DNA from: a virus
DNA: 55,688 nucleotides
Strand: one strand, 5' to 3'
IMG/VR virus record: IMGVR_UViG_3300029952_000027
Coordinates: 1 to 55,688 of that record
Shown here piece by piece: positions 15,722 through 24,871 of the stretch (position 1 is the stretch's first letter; every line of letters starts with the position of its first letter). The notes beneath the pieces are model-generated. The model made no database searches. It was not told the origin of the DNA and saw nothing but the letters and a program-made list of their open reading frames with translations. Both the position numbers and the translations under genes were made by a program.

Positions 15722-15955
15722 ATGACAACATACGAGGATATGCGGAAGCTAATCGGCAAGTGCGTCGAAATACCAGCCCACTATTATACGTGGATGCAAG
15801 GCGCGCGGTTTGGGGTTGTGACTAGCGTTCGGCCCGCCAAACCAGGAATTTCAGCGTGCATTTGCGTGCGGATGGATAACCCGCGCATTACAAAGCTGGT
15901 CCGCGTCTGGCGGCTCGATGTTGAATACTGTAAGGTATTGGGGGATGTGCTATAA
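15722..15955 (+). CDS. small hypothetical protein (77 aa)
   Basis: 77 residues from ATG 15722, chosen for its GAGGGG ribosome site; a GTG at 15701 is in frame but lacks one. The sequence suggests a small beta-barrel (KCVEIPAHYYTWMQGARFG, later RVWRLDVEYCKVL). Overlaps the next gene as TAATG. No family recognised. Confidence 0.6.
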   Translation: MTTYEDMRKLIGKCVEIPAHYYTWMQGARFGVVTSVRPAKPGISACICVRMDNPRITKLVRVWRLDVEYCKVLGDVL

Positions 15956-16203
15956 TGGTTATAACATACACGGAAACTGACCGAGCCGCAGTGTCCGTAT
16001 TGTCGGATATAGAGCGCGCATGGGCAATTCACTACGCGCTGATGAGTATCCACGCCGAGTTAGGGCGGGAAGGGCTGAGCCTGAGCAACTGCCACGACTA
16101 CATAATTGCGGTTGTAAATGTTGTGGAGCATTTCAATGAAGCCACGCTCATGCCGAACACGGCATCTATCCGCGCGATGATCGGTAAGGGCGTAAAACCA
16201 TGA
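15955..16203 (+). CDS. small helical hypothetical protein (82 aa)
   Basis: 82 residues, helical (SDIERAWAIHYALMSIHAEL). Start overlaps the upstream stop (TAATG) and stop overlaps the next start (ATGA), so it is translationally coupled on both sides. Function unknown. Confidence 0.6.
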   Translation: MVITYTETDRAAVSVLSDIERAWAIHYALMSIHAELGREGLSLSNCHDYIIAVVNVVEHFNEATLMPNTASIRAMIGKGVKP

Positions 16204-16436
16204 ACGCCGTCGAAACATCCCAACTCGCTGCCGCGCTGAGAGCCCGTGGGCTGATCGTTGGCAAGCGCGACTATAACCGCAACACAGCTTTCCAGGGCTG
16301 TTGGATGGTGGCTGAGCCCATAGCAAGATCAAAACTCCCTACACACGACGCCAGCGACGGCGCTTATTGTGCGGTGGGGTTCAACCTCGTACTTCTTATG
16401 GAAGAGGCACAAATTTATTTTGAGGTGGAGTATTAA
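16200..16436 (+). CDS. small hypothetical protein (78 aa)
   Basis: 78 residues beginning with a helix ([20 protein letters not shown]) that resembles a small HTH or helicase-adaptor fold, ending in strands ([18 protein letters not shown]). Coupled to the upstream gene by ATGA. Immediately followed by the first Gly-X repeat gene. Function unknown. Confidence 0.55.
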   Translation: MNAVETSQLAAALRARGLIVGKRDYNRNTAFQGCWMVAEPIARSKLPTHDASDGAYCAVGFNLVLLMEEAQIYFEVEY

Positions 16437-16437
16437 A

Positions 16438-16920
<483 letters not shown>

Positions 16921-16936
16921 CAGGATATGCTGTGTT

Positions 16937-17185
16937 ATGAGCTTAATTACCAACCACAAACCGCGCTGGAACATTATATTTCGTGCCAAAAATATCCGCC
17001 ACGTCGTAGATGGCTCTTTGCTGGGGCGCGAGTACAGCGCTAATGATGCTGCTTCGGCGATCCTTATGTTCAAAATGAGTATGTATCAGCATTGTGAGTT
17101 CATAAAGTGCGAGCAGATATTTGAAAACCGTTTTGGTTATGACAACCAAAACACAGATGTATCAAAACCAAAGCTAATAAAATAG
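16937..17185 (+). CDS. small hypothetical protein of a local paralogous family (82 aa)
   Basis: 82 residues from ATG 16937 after an AGGA site. The beginning (IIFRAKNIRHVVDGSLLGRE) followed by YSANDAASAILMFK resembles a strand-loop-helix pattern seen in several other small genes here (20676, 20872, 21184, 22878, 23134). In particular F-[RK]-A-K ... G-S-L-x-R-E-Y is shared with 20872. Function unknown. Its stop codon touches the left arm of a 52-bp hairpin. Confidence 0.6.
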   Translation: MSLITNHKPRWNIIFRAKNIRHVVDGSLLGREYSANDAASAILMFKMSMYQHCEFIKCEQIFENRFGYDNQNTDVSKPKLIK

Positions 17186-17236
17186 TAATTGCTGGGTGGT
17201 GCTTACTTCGCAGAGTAAGCACCACCCAGCAATTAC
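17185..17236. repeat. 52-bp perfect inverted repeat centred on the TTACT/AGTAA motif (site 5)
   Basis: Two exactly complementary 23-base arms (17185-17207 and 17214-17236) around TCGCAG. The centre GCTTACTTCGCAGAGTAAGC is a variant of the dispersed palindrome (TTACTT-CGCA-GAGTAA). It fills the gap between two genes and has no T-run. Strongest hairpin in the window. Confidence 0.9.
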
Positions 17237-17260
17237 GCTGATAACACAAAGGAAAAGCAC

Positions 17261-17579
17261 ATGACAAAAGACAACGGTATGGAACAAGTAATGGCTGCGC
17301 GGCTGAGTGAGCCAAACCACAAGCACCCTATGGTGGGGCGCCGCTGCTTGGTGCGCACCTATTCCGCAGGCGTGCATATCGGCGACGTGTTGCACGTGGA
17401 TGGCATGGAGGTTCATCTTATGAACGCGCTACGCTTGTGGAAGTGGGAAGGTGGGGGGCTCTCATTATCGGCTGTGGCGAACAACGGTATTAAGGGTGGC
17501 CGACTTAACTACACACATGAAGTGTACCTAACAAACGCCATCGAAATAATCCCCACCACAGAAGTTGCCGAGGCCAGCT

Positions 17580-17608
<29 letters not shown>
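17261..17608 (+). CDS. hypothetical protein (115 aa)
   Basis: 115 residues with a good ribosome site (AAAGGA) after the 52-bp hairpin. Beta-rich middle ([20 protein letters not shown]) suggests a small barrel. The last 29 bases overlap the start of the second Gly-X repeat gene, and that same 3' segment reappears as the leader of the third copy. Function unknown. Confidence 0.6.
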
Positions 17609-18038
<430 letters not shown>

Positions 18039-18045
18039 GACCCTT

Positions 18046-18067
18046 CCCGATGGTACAAACCATCGGG
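18046..18067 (+). repeat. intercistronic hairpin
   Basis: CCCGATGG / CCATCGGG around TACAAA, followed by only three T, between repeat copy 2 and the AAA+ ATPase gene. Weak terminator or mRNA-processing stem. Confidence 0.5.
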
Positions 18068-18109
18068 TTTGGCCTGTGGTTGTCACAGGAAGTAGAGGAG
18101 AAAAACCAA

Positions 18110-19213
18110 ATGCGAGCACCAATGGGCTTAAAACTTTCGCAGATTGCAAAAGAAGCCCCCAAACTTATCCAGGCGGGTGTTTCCGTCGAACTGATCGGCC
18201 CACCAGGCTGCGGCAAAACGGAACTGGTGGAGCAGATTGTCAGCGAAATGGCAAAGCGCACGGGCACCCCTTGGGGTTTCGCGGTGCTGAACGCCAGCAC
18301 CGCTCTGCCGATAACCGTGCCGGGCTTTCCCTTGTTTTCGGGCAAGAACGAACGCGGTGTGCGCGTCACGGAGCACACAGAGCCCGTGTGGATGACATGC
18401 CGCAATGGCAAAAGTGTGCATGAATACACACATGGTATTCTGCTGATAGATGAGCGTCGAAGCGCTGAGGGTGATATCAAGAAGCAACTGGCTGACTTGC
18501 TTTTGAATGGGCGTTCCGGCAACCACGCCTTGCCACCCGGCTGGGTGGTGTGGTCAACAGGCAACCGCACGGTGGATCGTTCGGGCGCTACAAAGGATTA
18601 TGACTTCATCATCAACCGGCACGTCGAAATCCATGTACGGCAGGACATTGAGGACGTCGCCGACCACTACGCAACGATCGGCGTGCATCCGGCTGTCATC
18701 GCATTCTGCCTGCAAAACCCGCAGATCATCATGCACGATAGCGTGCCGGAGATACAAGGGCCGTGGGCCACGCCACGCTCCATGGTGCTGGCCGATAAAA
18801 TACTGCGGCAATATGCTGACCCGGCGGACCCCGACAGGATACCGTATAGCCCCGTGCTAATGGGCATCACGGCGGGCATTATCGGCGAAGGCGCGGCCAA
18901 CCAGCTTGCTACGTTCCTGAAAATGGCGAACTCGGCAATCCAGTTTTCGGACATCATTGCAGACCCAAAAAACTGCCCGCTGCCGGAGAAGCCTGACATG
19001 CAGATGCTTACATGCTATATGTGCGCATCACGCACGGACATGAAGAATGTGGACGCGGTTATTAAATACATATCACGGCTACCTGAAGAGTTTGCCGTGA
19101 TGTTTATTAAGTCCGCGCTGAAGCGGGACGGGAACATCATCAACACGAAGGCGGTGGGCGATTGGTGTGGTAAAAACGCCACGCTGATGGGTGTGGTGGT
19201 GAACTTGGGGTAA
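18110..19213 (+). CDS. MoxR/CobS-like AAA+ ATPase
   Basis: 367 residues from ATG 18110, chosen because AGAGGAG lies upstream; an ATG at 18050 has none. Walker A is GPPGCGKT (30-37), Walker B ILLIDE (110-115), sensor-1-like VVWSTGN around residue 150. MoxR-type ATPases act as chaperones with VWA-domain partners to assemble or activate complexes, and the next gene is such a partner. Viral examples are often annotated CobS-like. Substrate unknown. Hairpins lie in the gaps on both sides. Confidence 0.85.
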   Translation: MRAPMGLKLSQIAKEAPKLIQAGVSVELIGPPGCGKTELVEQIVSEMAKRTGTPWGFAVLNASTALPITVPGFPLFSGKNERGVRVTEHTEPVWMTCRNGKSVHEYTHGILLIDERRSAEGDIKKQLADLLLNGRSGNHALPPGWVVWSTGNRTVDRSGATKDYDFIINRHVEIHVRQDIEDVADHYATIGVHPAVIAFCLQNPQIIMHDSVPEIQGPWATPRSMVLADKILRQYADPADPDRIPYSPVLMGITAGIIGEGAANQLATFLKMANSAIQFSDIIADPKNCPLPEKPDMQMLTCYMCASRTDMKNVDAVIKYISRLPEEFAVMFIKSALKRDGNIINTKAVGDWCGKNATLMGVVVNLG

Positions 19214-19220
19214 AACCAAG

Positions 19221-19243
19221 AGTGCGGGGATAACCCCCGCACT
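19221..19243 (+). repeat. intercistronic hairpin AGTGCGGGG / CCCCGCACT
   Basis: 9-bp perfect stem with 5-base loop, extended by imperfect CCAAG/CTTGG pairing, eight bases after the ATPase stop. No T-run. Confidence 0.65.
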
Positions 19244-19250
19244 CCCCTTG

Positions 19251-19280
19251 GAAAACCATATGGAGCCACGTATGGTTTTC
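19251..19280 (+). repeat. second intercistronic hairpin GAAAACCATA / TATGGTTTTC
   Basis: 10-bp perfect stem, 10-base loop, ending just before the AGGAG ribosome site of the VWA gene. The placement could make it a translational control element or a processing site. Confidence 0.65.
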
Positions 19281-19295
19281 TTTGAGGAGTAACCA

Positions 19296-20594
19296 ATGAC
19301 ATTCACAACAGCAAAAGACCTAACCCACGAGGAGAAGAATGCTTTAACAGAGCTTCGAGCGGGGGTCATGTGGGCGCAGCCGTTTTTTAGCCATTTATTG
19401 CTGGACCAGTGCAACCTTGTTCCGAGCCGGGATATACCCTACGCCGCGACAGACGGAAAAAACATCTATCTTAACCCGGCAAAATTCGCCGAGTGGGACT
19501 TGCAGCAGCGCCTCTACGTGCTTTGCCATGAAATATGCCACGTCATGTGGGAGCATTGTGAGCAGGCATACACCATGCGGGATGGTATTTTTGGCCCCAA
19601 CGGCATGCTGCCGGTTGATCTTGAACTGGTTAACAAGGTGCAGGATTGGACTATCAACGCCTTTCTGGACGAGTGCAAAATAGGTAAGCACCCGAAAGAG
19701 GGCCATTTTAACCCGCGCATCAAAGGTGGTGAAAGCTGGGTTGGCATATACGCCGAGGAATATGCCAAGGCGCAGCAGAACAGCGGTAAAGGGCACAACC
19801 AACAGCCTGGGAACGGGCTGCCGCCGCTGTCCGGTCAGGGAAGTGATCCACCACCCAACCCAGGTGGCTTCGACAACCACCTGCCGCCTGGTGCTGGTGA
19901 GCCAGGCAAGACCCCTGCACAGGCGGTCCAAGAGCGCAAGGATAATCAGTCTGCAATGGCGCAGGCGATCAACCAGGCGCTCCAGGTGGCCAAGGCGCGC
20001 GGCAAAGTGCCGGATGCCATTCAGCGGCTCGTTGACGCGCTGCTTGAGCCCAAGGTGGACTGGAAGGACAAATTGGCGACGCTGGTGACAAAGACGATCG
20101 GCGGGGGCAATTATGACTGGAAGAGCCCCGACCCGATAATGCTCATCTTTGCCGATCCGGTGTACACACCAAGGCGCGCGGGCATCGGAGTGGGCACAGT
20201 GGTGGTTGCAGTCGACACCTCTGGGTCTGTTGGCCAACGCGAAATGAACATCATGGGGGGTGCCATGGCGGGGATATTCGAGCAGGCGATGCCCGAAACC
20301 GCGCATGTAGTTTTCTGTGATGCTAAAGTGCACGGTGTGCATGAGCTAGATGATCCCACTGACATCGACGCGGTGCAGGTTGTGCGCGAGGCCGTAGGTG
20401 GCGGTGGCACAATGTTTTCGCCAGTGTTCGACAAGCTGGATGAACTGAACATCATACCTGATTGTTTGGTTTACCTCACTGATGGGTATGGCTCGGCGCC
20501 ACAGCACGCGCCGACCTATCCTGTGGTCTGGGCCATCACGCCAGGGGGGAGTAATTCTTGCCCGTGGGGAGACACCGTAGAACTAGAAGTGTAA
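19296..20594 (+). CDS. metallopeptidase-like / VWA-domain protein (DUF2201-type), MoxR partner
   Basis: 432 residues. The N-terminal domain has a zincin-type motif HEICH (78-82) with a further His (MWEH), as in DUF2201_N proteins. A Pro/Gly/Gln-rich linker (~170-215) leads to a VWA-like domain with the MIDAS signature D-T-S-G-S at 307-311 (VVAVDTSGSVGQ) and YLTDGYG near residue 395. It pairs with the upstream MoxR ATPase. Known MoxR-VWA pairs modify or assemble protein complexes; the phage target is unknown. AGGAG precedes the start. Confidence 0.8.
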   Translation: MTFTTAKDLTHEEKNALTELRAGVMWAQPFFSHLLLDQCNLVPSRDIPYAATDGKNIYLNPAKFAEWDLQQRLYVLCHEICHVMWEHCEQAYTMRDGIFGPNGMLPVDLELVNKVQDWTINAFLDECKIGKHPKEGHFNPRIKGGESWVGIYAEEYAKAQQNSGKGHNQQPGNGLPPLSGQGSDPPPNPGGFDNHLPPGAGEPGKTPAQAVQERKDNQSAMAQAINQALQVAKARGKVPDAIQRLVDALLEPKVDWKDKLATLVTKTIGGGNYDWKSPDPIMLIFADPVYTPRRAGIGVGTVVVAVDTSGSVGQREMNIMGGAMAGIFEQAMPETAHVVFCDAKVHGVHELDDPTDIDAVQVVREAVGGGGTMFSPVFDKLDELNIIPDCLVYLTDGYGSAPQHAPTYPVVWAITPGGSNSCPWGDTVELEV

Positions 20595-20618
20595 CGCTTA
20601 TTTGGGTGATTATCTGTA

Positions 20619-20636
20619 TTTACTCTGCGGAGTAAT
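20619..20636. repeat. 18-bp palindrome TTACTC-N4-GAGTAA (site 6, intergenic)
   Basis: TTTACTCTGCGGAGTAAT, in the gap after the VWA gene. It sits at the tip of a longer imperfect inverted repeat in which GGTGATTA and TAATCATCC flank it. Confidence 0.85.
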
Positions 20637-20675
20637 CGGGTAATCATCCTGATAAACGCTATTAGGACTTAAACC

Positions 20676-20870
20676 ATGAGATATCGTGCACGCTACAGGA
20701 AAGAAGGGTACGCGACTAATTTTGGCACACTCTTTGATGCGGCCAATCCAATGGATGCGTTGTCGAAAGCAAAACTAGCACCACCAGATTGGGATGTGTA
20801 CGAGATTGAGGGGTTTAATTATAATCTCGATTGGGTAGTCGTTTGGCACGCGAAAAACAACGGAGAATGA
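20676..20870 (+). CDS. small paralogous-family protein (64 aa)
   Basis: 64 residues after AGGAC. Pattern: strand (YRARYRKEGYATNF), loop, AANPMDALSKAKLA helix, then strands (WDVYEIEGFNYN). The x-A-x-[ND]-x-x-[ED]-A-x-x-[KA] helix recurs in neighbouring small genes, suggesting a diverged family. Function unknown. Confidence 0.6.
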   Translation: MRYRARYRKEGYATNFGTLFDAANPMDALSKAKLAPPDWDVYEIEGFNYNLDWVVVWHAKNNGE

Positions 20871-20871
20871 T

Positions 20872-21183
20872 ATGCCAGCACATATTTGTTTTAAGGCTAA
20901 AATAAGACAATCTTACAACGTGGGTGGTAGTTTGCATAGAGAATACGCCCAGGTGCCTGTGTTCACTAGCGCACACTATAGTATTGCCAAGTTTCGCACG
21001 CGCCCAAAATATGCTGGAATAGCAAACTCTGCGCTGTTTTCATCTGCGCTAAAGCGCATTAGGCGTAGCATTATAGGTTCTGACTGCCGAGAGCACATCT
21101 ATATGGATGCGCTGCCAGAAAACGTAGCGGTTGATCGAAGCGGGTTTTTAGCCGTTTTTACTATTGTTGTGGCAGATAGATAA
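20872..21183 (+). CDS. hypothetical protein (103 aa)
   Basis: 103 residues with GGAG seven bases upstream. N-terminal ICFKAKIRQSYNVGGSLHRE resembles the 16937 protein (F-x-A-K ... G-S-L-x-R-E-Y). The middle is basic (ALKRIRRSIIGSDC) and the end is a hydrophobic strand. Function unknown. Confidence 0.6.
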   Translation: MPAHICFKAKIRQSYNVGGSLHREYAQVPVFTSAHYSIAKFRTRPKYAGIANSALFSSALKRIRRSIIGSDCREHIYMDALPENVAVDRSGFLAVFTIVVADR

Positions 21184-21417
21184 ATGCTCCGTTTTAAAGT
21201 GCAAGCGGGCAAAACCCCCTTCAAAAATCCTTGGGGTGACGAAACTAGCTGGATAGAAATAGAGGCTGCAAACTTGCAGGAGTGCCTGATAAAAACCAAG
21301 GTTAAGCACCCAGGCGTGCCCATACTCATGGTGTTCATGATGAAGCGGCGGCTTTCCGGCGAAAGATCGTTTGCCGTGGATGAGCTTGTGTTCTCAACAT
21401 TTGAAGAGATGCCATGA
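21184..21417 (+). CDS. small paralogous-family protein (77 aa)
   Basis: 77 residues directly after the upstream stop. FKVQAGKTPFKNPWGDETSW, then IEAANLQECLIKTKV and PILMVFMMKRR give the same strand - helix - strand order as its neighbours. Stops one base before the third Gly-X gene starts. Function unknown. Confidence 0.6.
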   Translation: MLRFKVQAGKTPFKNPWGDETSWIEIEAANLQECLIKTKVKHPGVPILMVFMMKRRLSGERSFAVDELVFSTFEEMP

Positions 21418-21418
21418 C

Positions 21419-21883
<465 letters not shown>

Positions 21884-21895
21884 CAGGAGATTAAA

Positions 21896-22819
21896 ATGGA
21901 CATTGACACCACAACAAAAGCTGACCTTATTTCCGCTTTGCAGAATACGGCTTTGCTGTGCGGCCTGCGGACGCGAGCACTTGGCCTTCAACGCACGCAC
22001 AAATCCGCCAGTGCGGAAGTCACCACGCAACACAAAGCCACAATAAATGCGGTGACCGTGCGCGTGAACCGGCTGGCCGACGCTGACACTTACCACCGCA
22101 AGCTGGTGGGCCTTCAGAACAACATGCGTAAGCTGTTTGAAACACACACACTGCCGTGGGATGGCGCGGGCGGCTGGCGCCTACTGCCCAATGCCAGCTT
22201 CCTCAAGTTGGCCGGGCTGGTGAACCCACTCCAAAAGGAGATCGCCCTTTGCATTGAGGAATACCGCGAGAAGGCGCCGGAGATCATCGCCAAGGCGCGC
22301 GCCAATCTTGGCGACCTGGCGCTGGAGATTGCGTTGCCGACCGTGGAGGAGCTTTCCACGGCCTATGAAGCGCGGCTGGAGTTCGGGTCAATCCCCGATA
22401 CCAAGGCGCTGAAGAACCTGCCACCGGCAATCACTGGCAAGCTGGCGCAGCATATGCAGACACGCGCCCAGACAGCCTACGATGCAGCCCTGGACGACAT
22501 AAACAACCGCATGGTTAAGCCGCTGCAACATCTGATCGAGCGGCTGGATGCTTTTGAGGAGCGTGAAGGCCGCGAGAAGATGGAAGGTGTGCGTGACCTT
22601 CAAGGCGTGTTCCGCGATACCACGGTGAGCAATATCACGGAACTGGCGGATGTGCTGCCAACCCTTAATGTGCTCGGCGACCACAACACAACGGAGGCAG
22701 TCAATGCGGTTGTCGAACTCGCAGGTTCAATCACTGCTGAAAGCCTGCGCGCGTCACGCGAGCGCCGCGATGCTGCAAGAGCTAAAGCAGCATCTATTCT
22801 CGCTGGAATGGGCTCCTGA
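21896..22819 (+). CDS. DUF3150-like protein
   Basis: 307 residues. The segment ETHTLPWDGAGGWRLLP followed by a helical stretch and EIIAKARANLGDLAL matches the DUF3150 pattern (small residue - TLPW - GxRLLP, then xYxxxxxxAxxxLG). DUF3150 genes commonly accompany MoxR ATPase and VWA genes in phages and plasmids, as here, with only the third Gly-X gene and three small genes in between. Role unknown. Ribosome site CAGGAG. Confidence 0.6.
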   Translation: MDIDTTTKADLISALQNTALLCGLRTRALGLQRTHKSASAEVTTQHKATINAVTVRVNRLADADTYHRKLVGLQNNMRKLFETHTLPWDGAGGWRLLPNASFLKLAGLVNPLQKEIALCIEEYREKAPEIIAKARANLGDLALEIALPTVEELSTAYEARLEFGSIPDTKALKNLPPAITGKLAQHMQTRAQTAYDAALDDINNRMVKPLQHLIERLDAFEEREGREKMEGVRDLQGVFRDTTVSNITELADVLPTLNVLGDHNTTEAVNAVVELAGSITAESLRASRERRDAARAKAASILAGMGS

Positions 22820-22877
22820 ATGGGAGAAAACAGCCGCTATTATTGGCGGGTTTGGTAGCCATCTAAGGAGCTTAATG

Positions 22878-23165
22878 ATGGAAGAAAAGCCAACACACAC
22901 GGTTTTTATCGCCCCCGGCAAAGGTGGTAAAAACATTCTGCATAGCCTCACTGCTAAAAACAGCAGTGAGGCTATGATAAAAGCCAAGCTGTGGCAGGTG
23001 GAAAGTGATAATCCTGGCAGAATTAAAATGGTGGTTGAACACGCCGAAGGGCCGGGCGCCACTGGCCACAGCAGCATTACATTCAATGCTGACCAGATTG
23101 ACCCCGCAGCCGAAGAAATAATGGAGGATTTAGATGGCCAACAAGCCGAACGAAGCGGGAGGTAA
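22878..23165 (+). CDS. small paralogous-family protein (95 aa)
   Basis: 95 residues; AAGGAG is seven bases before ATG 22878 (a second ATG lies three bases earlier). HTVFIAPGKGGKNILHSL, then NSSEAMIKAKLWQ and RIKMVVEHAEG fit the local strand-helix-strand pattern. The codons around HSLTAKNSSEAM form a perfect 15-bp hairpin. Overlaps the next gene by 32 bases. Function unknown. Confidence 0.6.
   Translation: MEEKPTHTVFIAPGKGGKNILHSLTAKNSSEAMIKAKLWQVESDNPGRIKMVVEHAEGPGATGHSSITFNADQIDPAAEEIMEDLDGQQAERSGR
22942..22977 (+). repeat. intragenic perfect 15-bp hairpin
   Basis: CATAGCCTCACTGCT and its exact complement around AAAAAC, inside the coding sequence of the 95-residue protein. No T-run. Could be a regulatory or processing stem in the mRNA. 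Confidence 0.8.
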
Positions 23166-23421
23166 AAATGCTTATTTCGTGGTTTTTGAGACGAGAATAC
23201 CCATCGAAGAAGCCGCACGCAAAAATCCATGGTGCACTCCCTATAACCATGAGCAAAAAATAAATGCACATACATATTGCATGTATGTTAGCGCACTAAA
23301 TGACCACGAGGCGCTATTTGCGGCGCGCGCCACACTGGCGTTAAACAACCAGGCGCACACACTTATTACCCATGTGGAAGTCACCGAGGATAAAAAATTC
23401 CGAACCATATTGAAAGGATAA
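23134..23421 (+). CDS. small paralogous-family protein (95 aa)
   Basis: 95 residues with GGAGG six bases upstream; begins inside the previous gene. YFVVFETRIP, then YCMYVSALNDHEALFAARAT and HTLITHVEVTED give the same fold pattern as neighbouring small genes. Function unknown. Confidence 0.6.
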   Translation: MANKPNEAGGKNAYFVVFETRIPIEEAARKNPWCTPYNHEQKINAHTYCMYVSALNDHEALFAARATLALNNQAHTLITHVEVTEDKKFRTILKG

Positions 23422-23426
23422 CCGGC

Positions 23427-24311
23427 ATGAAACGCAGAGAGCCGCCAAACAAAAACACCAGCCGTGTGCGCGGGCTGTGCTCCAACCAGTGGCAAGGGCT
23501 GCGAAGCTGGCTGCAAAACCGACGCTCGCTCGTGTGTAGGGCCGAAGAAGAAGTTCCGATGCTGGACTTTCTCGACCTGATCTATGAGCCGGAGGCCAAA
23601 ACGCACTGGCTTGCCAACCACTATTATTTCGGCTCGCGCTGGGTTACGGGCCACCCCGCCAACTTGGCCAATACTTTGGTAGCAACTGTGCGCCCGCGTG
23701 CCGCCTCAAAAAATTACACGCTGCGTATATTCACTGGCGGCAACAGCGGCAGTACGCAATGGTGCCCATACACACCAGAGATAGGCGGCGACCGTCTTTG
23801 CCGATCCTTGGAGTTTACACCATTGGACATGCTTAGTGGCAGCGGATTGCCTGAACGCATTCGGCCACTGCACGAGAAATACGGGCGCCACATCGTGCGT
23901 TGCGCCCGTGAGAACGAAGTATTCAACATGGCGATGCGCAGTGTGGCGTACCTATTTGAGAATGCAGTATGCACGCGGATGATTGCGCATTTTTTCCCTG
24001 AGATAATTCCTTACGTGCCGCATGGCAAACTAACTTATTGGGCGAAGACAAAAACCAATAGTTTCGCTGGTAAGTACAAAGAGGATAAATACGCGCTGGA
24101 TAATATGGCGGTTGGGCTGGGGCAAAACTGGGAAATATACAAAAAATTTATTATGTCGTTGGTTGCGCGGGCGCTTATTGTGGAAGCCATTGACCGCGAG
24201 CGCGGCACCGACCCAGTTGATGGATGGGCGGAGCGCGGCTGGTACGAGACGCCGGAAAATGGCGGCAAACCAATAGAAGATTGGCGCGTCCGGCTGGTGT
24301 TTTCACCTTGA
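23427..24311 (+). CDS. hypothetical protein (294 aa)
   Basis: 294 residues, basic N-terminus then a mixed alpha/beta body with many aromatic residues (HWLANHYYFGSRWVTGHPAN). Residues ~150-250 are mostly helical. No recognised motif or family. AAGGA ribosome site; six bases after the upstream stop. Confidence 0.6.
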   Translation: MKRREPPNKNTSRVRGLCSNQWQGLRSWLQNRRSLVCRAEEEVPMLDFLDLIYEPEAKTHWLANHYYFGSRWVTGHPANLANTLVATVRPRAASKNYTLRIFTGGNSGSTQWCPYTPEIGGDRLCRSLEFTPLDMLSGSGLPERIRPLHEKYGRHIVRCARENEVFNMAMRSVAYLFENAVCTRMIAHFFPEIIPYVPHGKLTYWAKTKTNSFAGKYKEDKYALDNMAVGLGQNWEIYKKFIMSLVARALIVEAIDRERGTDPVDGWAERGWYETPENGGKPIEDWRVRLVFSP

Positions 24312-24473
24312 TTGATTACCGGCAATGTGTAAGTATGGAGTTGTCACAGCCAGCTATGGGGCGGAGAAATAAGACGAGGTCAGAGATCATCAGCGACGGC
24401 CGTCTCATTGTACCTGTGTGGCGTCTTAATATTAAAGATCATCGCTTACCGCCAACAGACTACACCGTGGCAC

Positions 24474-24569
24474 ATGACGAGCCGATACTATGTCTCTGTC
24501 GGCAGCATCTTCGTCACTGGTGTTATGGCTGCGTTTGCCACCGCCCTTGCGATAGGAGTTATTAAATGA
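24474..24569 (+). CDS. possible 31-aa membrane peptide
   Basis: ATG 24474 opens a 31-residue frame with one hydrophobic span (VGSIFVTGVMAAFATALAIG) whose TGA overlaps the ATG of the next gene (ATGA), the coupling used throughout this operon. A competing 76-codon frame (24335-24565) crosses the same DNA but ends in a Cys/His/Arg-rich stretch that looks like a shadow. No clear ribosome site. The rest of the gap 24312-24473 shows no convincing gene. Confidence 0.35.
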   Translation: MTSRYYVSVGSIFVTGVMAAFATALAIGVIK

Positions 24570-24871
24570 GCATCCTACAGGAGCTAAAGAGCTACGTCGA
24601 TGACATCATGGTCGACAAATACGGGCGCCTAGACGGCCCCCTGCCGTGGCCCGAAGAACCTACCGTTTCTGAGGATCACGTTGGGAAAGAGTTCACGCTT
24701 GGGCCGAAATATGCTCCGCTCGACGGATGCGCGGTGCGGATCATGGCTCTAACCGGCTACGAACGTATGTGTAACTCATACACGGCTGTTATTCTGGATG
24801 GACCTTATAAGGGTAGTGACATTAGCACCACCCCGCGCGAGCCCGCATTAAACGATGCGATTAGCAAATGA
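24566..24871 (+). CDS. hypothetical protein (101 aa)
   Basis: 101 residues with AGGAG eight bases upstream. Helical N-terminus then a beta-rich part (FTLGPKYAPLDGCAVRIMAL, later YTAVILDGPYKG) like a small barrel. Overlaps the polymerase start by four bases (ATGA). Function unknown. Confidence 0.6.
   Translation: MSILQELKSYVDDIMVDKYGRLDGPLPWPEEPTVSEDHVGKEFTLGPKYAPLDGCAVRIMALTGYERMCNSYTAVILDGPYKGSDISTTPREPALNDAISK

Noticed and set aside
19395-20342. 315-codon minus-strand frame opposite the VWA gene
   Set aside because: Shadow of a gene with clear HEICH and DTSGS motifs.
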